In this document: piece by piece, positions 6,214 through 9,545 of the stretch
Numbering within the stretch: the stretch's first letter is position 1
Layout of the letters: the number at the start of each line of letters is the position of its first letter
NCBI GenBank assembly: GCA_902772745.1
Contig: CACYBV010000314.1
Span: 1-9,545 of the forward strand
Origin: an uncultured Eubacteriales bacterium
GTDB lineage: Bacteria; Bacillota; Clostridia; Lachnospirales; Lachnospiraceae
Reading direction: 5' to 3'
Length of the DNA: 9,545 bases
The notes under the pieces: model-generated
Seen by the model: the letters and a program-made list of their open reading frames with translations, nothing else
Databases searched by the model: none
Told to the model about the DNA's origin: nothing
Position numbers and translations under genes: made by a program

Positions 6214-6867
6214 ATGAAAACCATTACGGTAAAAGGCCACGAAGTTCCTGTGATTTCGGAACCGTCGTTTCGGGCGTCGTACAGGAAAGCGGGGAGATTC
6301 AGGCAGTCCTTGTGTCGTCTCTGGACGGAGGGCGGAGTGAATTATTCTTCCTCGCCGACTTTGATGTTCCGGATCGGAAACTGCGACCTTGAAGAACTGT
6401 TCCGGTACGAGGAACAGAACCCGGAGCTTTTTGAGCACGTGTATACGACCTATAAGCGCCACATCATGGATGCAGAGCAGTGCAGACAGAATATCAGCAG
6501 CCAGATTTATGCGCATATGGCGGACTTTGTCAGACTGATCCGTACGCGCTGCGCACAGTACCCGGATGCTTTTACCGAAGAAGAGCAGGAAGTGCTTTTA
6601 AGAAGGGGAATCCTCTTCCTCAGTCAGCCGGATCCTTCGCATGTGCTGGTGAATTCGACGACAAAACCGCAGTTTCGGGGCGATTCGGAAAAGGAGGTTT
6701 CGGAGACGATGGCGGAGCTTCGGCGCCACTGCCACATCCTGTTCCGCTTCGCGAAGAGATTTATCCCGGGCTTTGAAAACTCCTTCCTCATGGACACCGC
6801 GAGCCTGCTCGGGATAACTTCCCAGCCGCACCGCGATGACAGAATAGCCTCTTCTCAAAATCTCTGA
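6214..6867 (+). CDS. Internally deleted FAD-dependent oxidoreductase-like protein (possible pseudogene)
   Basis: This 217-residue ORF resembles parts of PF12831-type FAD-dependent oxidoreductases, from memory of the family. The first 16 or so residues (MKTITVKGHEVPVISE) match the usual lead-in to the dinucleotide-binding strand, but the expected GGGxAG motif is absent. The sequence then passes to regions like the family's later part: PTLMFRIG (48-55) with LEELFRYEEQNPELF, GILFLSQPDPSHVLVN (132-147), and FIPGFENSFLMDTASLLGI (183-201). The family's RExRR-like continuation is missing and the last 16 residues look unrelated. It cannot bind FAD in the usual way. Start and expression signals look good (GGAGG eight bases upstream, and a promoter), so it may still make protein. 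Alternatives are a decaying gene or a repurposed substrate-binding fragment. The next gene's -35 box overlaps its 3' end. Confidence 0.65.
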   Translation: MKTITVKGHEVPVISEPSFRASYRKAGRFRQSLCRLWTEGGVNYSSSPTLMFRIGNCDLEELFRYEEQNPELFEHVYTTYKRHIMDAEQCRQNISSQIYAHMADFVRLIRTRCAQYPDAFTEEEQEVLLRRGILFLSQPDPSHVLVNSTTKPQFRGDSEKEVSETMAELRRHCHILFRFAKRFIPGFENSFLMDTASLLGITSQPHRDDRIASSQNL

Positions 6868-6880
6868 TTTGTGCTACAAT
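6852..6880 (+). promoter_or_regulatory. Extended -10 promoter at the very edge of the methyltransferase ORF
   Basis: TTCTCA (6852-6857), a 17-bp spacer, then TACAAT (6875-6880) preceded by TGC. The -10 box ends seven bases before ATG 6888, so the expected +1 is about 6887-6888. That implies an mRNA with no leader. The -35 box lies within the 3' end of the preceding ORF. Confidence 0.6.
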
Positions 6881-6887
6881 AATCCTC

Positions 6888-7694
6888 ATGGAAGAATACG
6901 GTCGTTTTTCGGAGGTTTACGACCTCCTGATGGAGGAAATACCCTATGAAGACTGGTGTGAACGGATCACCGGTCTTCTTCGTGAGCACGGGATCCGGGA
7001 CGGGCTCGTGTGCGAACTCGGCTGCGGGACCGGAACGATGACGGAGCTTTTGGCAGAAAGGGGCTACGACATGACCGGGATCGACAGCTCCGATTCGATG
7101 CTTCAGCGGGCGCTGGAGAAGCGGGAAGAATCCGGCCTGCCGATTCTCTATCTGCTGCAGGACATGCGGGAAATGGAACTTTACGGAACGATGCGGGCCT
7201 TTGTGTCGGTCTGCGACTCGATGAATTACCTGACGGATCCTATGGATTTTCTCACGGTTCTGAGACTTGTCAATAACTACCTCGATCCGGGCGGCGTCTT
7301 TGTATTCGACCTGAAAACGGAACATTTTTTCCGGGACGTGCTTGGGAATTCCACAAGCGGCGCGTCGGAGGAACATGCCGCCTATATCCTGGAAAACGAC
7401 TATGACGAAGAAGAGAAACAGAACAGCGCTTTCCTCACGGTATTTGAAGAATGCGGGGACGGAAGGTTCGAACGCTTTACGGAGCTCCACGAGCAGCGGG
7501 CGTACAGCGTTTTGGAGATCCGGAAAATGGCAGATCTGGCCGGGCTGGAGTTTGTCGGGGCATACCGGGCATTTACAGATGTGGAATTTGAGGACGGCGA
7601 CGAATCCTGCGAACGGATCTGTGTGGTGCTGCGGGAGTGCCGGAAAACGGATATCCCGGGGGTGCTGAAGGAGGAGATATGTCAGATTACATGA
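6888..7694 (+). CDS. Class I SAM-dependent methyltransferase
   Basis: This 268-residue cytoplasmic methyltransferase has the Rossmann-like class I fold. Motif I is VCELGCGTGT (residues 41-50), motif II the acidic GID (64-66) that binds the ribose of SAM, and the post-motif segment QDMREMEL (91-98) contacts adenine. SVCDSMNYL (107-115) and the LDPGGVFVFDL region complete the core. The N-terminus YGRFSEVYDLLMEEIPYEDW is the typical opening of this Firmicutes family, which fixes the start at ATG 6888. There is no Shine-Dalgarno before it and the -10 box is only seven bases away, so translation is probably leaderless. The substrate is unknown; small-molecule and rRNA/protein targets are all possible. 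The 3' end overlaps hslO by 16 nt, so the two are cotranscribed. Confidence 0.9.
   Translation: MEEYGRFSEVYDLLMEEIPYEDWCERITGLLREHGIRDGLVCELGCGTGTMTELLAERGYDMTGIDSSDSMLQRALEKREESGLPILYLLQDMREMELYGTMRAFVSVCDSMNYLTDPMDFLTVLRLVNNYLDPGGVFVFDLKTEHFFRDVLGNSTSGASEEHAAYILENDYDEEEKQNSAFLTVFEECGDGRFERFTELHEQRAYSVLEIRKMADLAGLEFVGAYRAFTDVEFEDGDESCERICVVLRECRKTDIPGVLKEEICQIT
7668..7674 (+). promoter_or_regulatory. Ribosome binding site fixing the hslO start at 7679
   Basis: AAGGAGG lies four bases before ATG 7679, inside the 3' end of the methyltransferase gene. The upstream in-frame ATG at 7637 has no such site and would add 14 residues foreign to the family. Confidence 0.75.
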
Positions 7695-8557
7695 TCAGGG
7701 GAACGGCGGCAGAAGGGCAGGTGCGTTTCTTTGCGGCTTTTACAAGAGACACGGTGGAATATGCGAGATCGGCGCACAACCTGAGCCCGATCTGCACGGC
7801 GGCTTTAGGCCGGCTTCTTACAGCCGGGGCGATGATGGGGGCGATGATGAAATCCGAAGAGGATCTTCTGACCCTCAAAATCGACTGCGACGGCCCCATA
7901 AAAGGCCTGACCGTTACGGCGGACTGCGCAGGCCATGTCAAAGGTTATGTGAAAGTTCCCGACGTGATCCTTCCCCCGAACGACAAAGGAAAACTGAATG
8001 TCGGCGGTGCTCTCGACCTCGGGGTGCTCTCCGTGATCCGCGACGTCGGTCTGAAGGAACCCTATGTCGGCCAGACCATCCTTGTCACTTCGGAAATCGC
8101 GGAGGATCTGACATACTATTTTGCCACATCAGAGCAGACACCCTCATCCGTCGGACTCGGCGTCCTGATGAACCGCGACAATACGGTCTCGACCGCGGGC
8201 GGCTTTATCGTGCAGATGATGCCCGGGGCTTCGGAAGAGACGGTTTCCGCGGTGGAAGCGGGGATTTCGAAAGTCACGTCCGTCACCTCCCTGCTGTCGG
8301 AAGGCTATACGCCGGAGACCCTGGTCGATCTGATTCTCGGCGGTCTTTCACCGGAAATTCTCGACACTTCGCCGGTCGCGTTCACCTGCAGCTGCAGCCG
8401 GGAAAAGACTGAAGGCATGATCGAAAGCCTGCCTAAAGAGGAGCTTCAGGAGATGATTGACGAAGGGAAGGAAGTCGAGGTCGTCTGCCATTTCTGCAGC
8501 AAAAAATACGTTTTCAGCGTGGATGAACTGCGGAAGATGCAGGAAAGGAAGCGCTGA
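7679..8557 (+). CDS. hslO: Hsp33 redox-regulated molecular chaperone
   Basis: This is a holdase chaperone of 292 residues, activated when oxidants release its zinc and it unfolds and dimerises; it protects cytosolic proteins from oxidative and heat stress. The N-terminus MSDYMIRGTAAEGQVRFFA, the LSPICTAALGRLLTAGAMMG segment (35-54), and GPIKGLTVTADCAGHVKGYV (72-91) are classic Hsp33. The C-terminal redox switch is intact: CSC (C237 and C239) and CHFC (C270 and C273) form the four-cysteine zinc site. I choose ATG 7679 over the longer in-frame start at 7637 because of the strong ribosome site and family length. The gene overlaps the methyltransferase stop by 16 nt. No clear terminator follows; only a seven-pair stem (8553-8574) without a U-run is present. 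Confidence 0.96.
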   Translation: MSDYMIRGTAAEGQVRFFAAFTRDTVEYARSAHNLSPICTAALGRLLTAGAMMGAMMKSEEDLLTLKIDCDGPIKGLTVTADCAGHVKGYVKVPDVILPPNDKGKLNVGGALDLGVLSVIRDVGLKEPYVGQTILVTSEIAEDLTYYFATSEQTPSSVGLGVLMNRDNTVSTAGGFIVQMMPGASEETVSAVEAGISKVTSVTSLLSEGYTPETLVDLILGGLSPEILDTSPVAFTCSCSREKTEGMIESLPKEELQEMIDEGKEVEVVCHFCSKKYVFSVDELRKMQERKR

Positions 8558-8592
8558 ACCTGAAAAAGTTCGGCTTCATCCGTGATTATTGA

Positions 8593-8621
8593 TTGAAATC
8601 TCCGGCCATCTGTGCTACACT
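8593..8621 (+). promoter_or_regulatory. Extended -10 promoter of the EF-G-like gene
   Basis: TTGAAA (8593-8598), a 17-bp spacer, then TACACT (8616-8621) preceded by TGC. Transcription is expected near 8628. The element is a close match to consensus and shares the TGTGCTACA core with the promoter before the methyltransferase gene. Confidence 0.7.
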
Positions 8622-8715
8622 ATAACAAATAATGCCTGTTCAGGGGACTAGTGCGCCCGTGAAGCGTTTTTAACCCGGAAATCAGGGTATTTATACAGGA
8701 AAGTGAGGAAACTAA

Positions 8716-9545
8716 ATGAACGTCTACAAGACAGAGGACATCAGAAACGTCGTGCTTCTCGGACACGGCAGCAGCGGCAAGACAACGCTTGCGGAGAGCA
8801 TGGCTTTCCTCGGCGGACTTGTGAACCGCATGGGAACCGTCACAAACGGCAATACGATCAGTGACTTCGACAAGGAAGAGCAGAAGCGCGGCTTTTCCAT
8901 GGGCCTTTCGGTCATTCCGATCGAATGGAATAAAAAGAAAATCAACGTCCTGGACGCGCCCGGATATTTTGACTTCGTCGGCGAGGCGGAGCAGGGCCTG
9001 TCGGCTGCGGACGGCGCGGTGATCGTCGTTTCCGGCAAAGGCGGCGTGCAGACCGGCGCGATCAAGGCATGGGAGCTTTGCGAGAAATACCACACCCCGC
9101 GCCTGATCTTTGTGACCGGCATGGATGTTCCGGATGTGGACTTCGAGCAGATCGTCGATGACCTGAAGGATAAATTCGGTTCCAAGGTTGCGCCCGTTGT
9201 CGAGCCGATCAAGGAAGGCGACAAGCTTGTCGGCTATGTGGACGTTATCGAGGACAAGGGATACAAATTCCTCGACGCCGGTAAATTTGAGGAGATCGCA
9301 ATTCCGGAATCCGCACAGGCGGGTTACGAGAGCTGCCATGATTCGCTGATGGAAGCGGTCGCCGAGACCTCCGAAGAATTTATGGAGCGTTATTTTGAAG
9401 GTGAAGAGTTCTCCGAAGAAGAAATCCGTGATGCCCTGAAAGCCAGCGTTGCCGAAGGCGAACTCGCTCCGATCTATGTCGGCGCAGGTGCAGGCGCGCA
9501 CGGCGTACGTTCTCTCATGAACGACTTCTTCTCCTACTTCCCGGC
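8716..9545 (+). CDS. Elongation factor G-like translational GTPase (3' end outside the window)
   Basis: The first 276 codons of an EF-G paralogue are open to the window edge. Such proteins are ribosome-associated translation GTPases of about 680-700 residues, and this class occurs beside canonical FusA in Clostridia. The P-loop is GHGSSGKT (residues 16-23). The switch I region reads KRGFSMGLSV (57-66) in place of the usual RGITI. G3 is DAPGYFDFVGE (80-90), with Tyr where canonical EF-G has the catalytic His of DTPGH. G4 reads TGMD (134-137) instead of NKxD. About 155-276 would be the G' insert and following domain. ATG 8716 follows GTGAGGAA. The gene has its own promoter and a leader of about 88 nt. 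The family is clear; which paralogue, and whether it translocates, is not. The odd motifs suggest a specialised role. Confidence 0.9.
   Translation, partial: MNVYKTEDIRNVVLLGHGSSGKTTLAESMAFLGGLVNRMGTVTNGNTISDFDKEEQKRGFSMGLSVIPIEWNKKKINVLDAPGYFDFVGEAEQGLSAADGAVIVVSGKGGVQTGAIKAWELCEKYHTPRLIFVTGMDVPDVDFEQIVDDLKDKFGSKVAPVVEPIKEGDKLVGYVDVIEDKGYKFLDAGKFEEIAIPESAQAGYESCHDSLMEAVAETSEEFMERYFEGEEFSEEEIRDALKASVAEGELAPIYVGAGAGAHGVRSLMNDFFSYFP

Noticed and set aside
7637..7678. Longer hslO start at ATG 7637
   Set aside because: It would overlap the methyltransferase further, has no ribosome site, and adds residues (MPENGYPGG) foreign to Hsp33.
8553..8574. Intrinsic terminator after hslO
   Set aside because: The GCTGAAC / GTTCGGC stem overlaps the stop codon and is not followed by a T-run (TTCATCCG), so termination here is unconvincing.
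8628..8715. Riboswitch or attenuator in the EF-G-like leader
   Set aside because: The 88-nt leader has only short dyads (for example CCTGTTCAGG and ACCC/GGGT) and no known riboswitch core or terminator that I can recognise.
8620..9501. 293-codon minus-strand open frame opposite the EF-G-like gene
   Set aside because: The plus strand has a clear GTPase with promoter and ribosome site. The minus frame is its mirror and has no support of its own.

Overview
The window is about 9.5 kb of gene-dense bacterial chromosome, moderately GC-rich. Purine-rich Shine-Dalgarno sites, short intergenic gaps, an oxygen-sensitive arylpyruvate:ferredoxin oxidoreductase and a clostridial-style EF-G paralogue all point to an anaerobic, fermentative Bacillota, most likely class Clostridia and perhaps Lachnospiraceae. 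That placement is inferred from family resemblance. I see no rRNA, tRNA, CRISPR array, insertion sequence or prophage, and no gene-free stretch longer than about 180 bp.

Layout. (1) Positions 1-1194, plus strand: the tail of an unidentified gene, a small exported or lipoprotein-like protein, and a coupled TTG-start orphan protein. (2) Positions 1203-1620, plus: an XRE-type regulator with its own extended -10 promoter. (3) Positions 6037 back to 1648, minus: an operon driven by a near-consensus promoter (TTGACA, 17 bp, TATACT). In transcription order it holds a 158-residue protein of unknown function, iorA, iorB and a PaaK-type aryl-CoA ligase. (4) Positions 6153-6867, plus, divergent from that operon: a promoter and ORF that look like an internally deleted FAD-dependent oxidoreductase. 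(5) Positions 6852-8557, plus: a class I SAM methyltransferase that appears to be translated from a leaderless mRNA and overlaps hslO (Hsp33, redox-regulated chaperone). (6) Positions 8593-9545, plus: a promoter with a leader of about 90 nt, then the first 276 codons of an EF-G-like GTPase that runs off the window.

The functional core is the minus-strand operon. IorAB oxidatively decarboxylates aryl-2-oxoacids (from Trp, Phe, Tyr transamination) to arylacetyl-CoA and reduces ferredoxin. The neighbouring PaaK-family ligase interconverts arylacetate and arylacetyl-CoA with ATP/AMP. Together they make or use indoleacetate, phenylacetate or hydroxyphenylacetate. Two RNA-level hairpins lie in the gaps of this operon, and the start of iorB is better placed at a GTG with a strong Shine-Dalgarno than at the upstream ATG.

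I did not find a convincing new multi-gene defence or mobile system. The items most worth a second look are the gutted FAD-oxidoreductase ORF, the leaderless methyltransferase, the non-canonical GTPase motifs of the EF-G paralogue, the unknown first gene of the ior operon and the structured ior intergenic regions.
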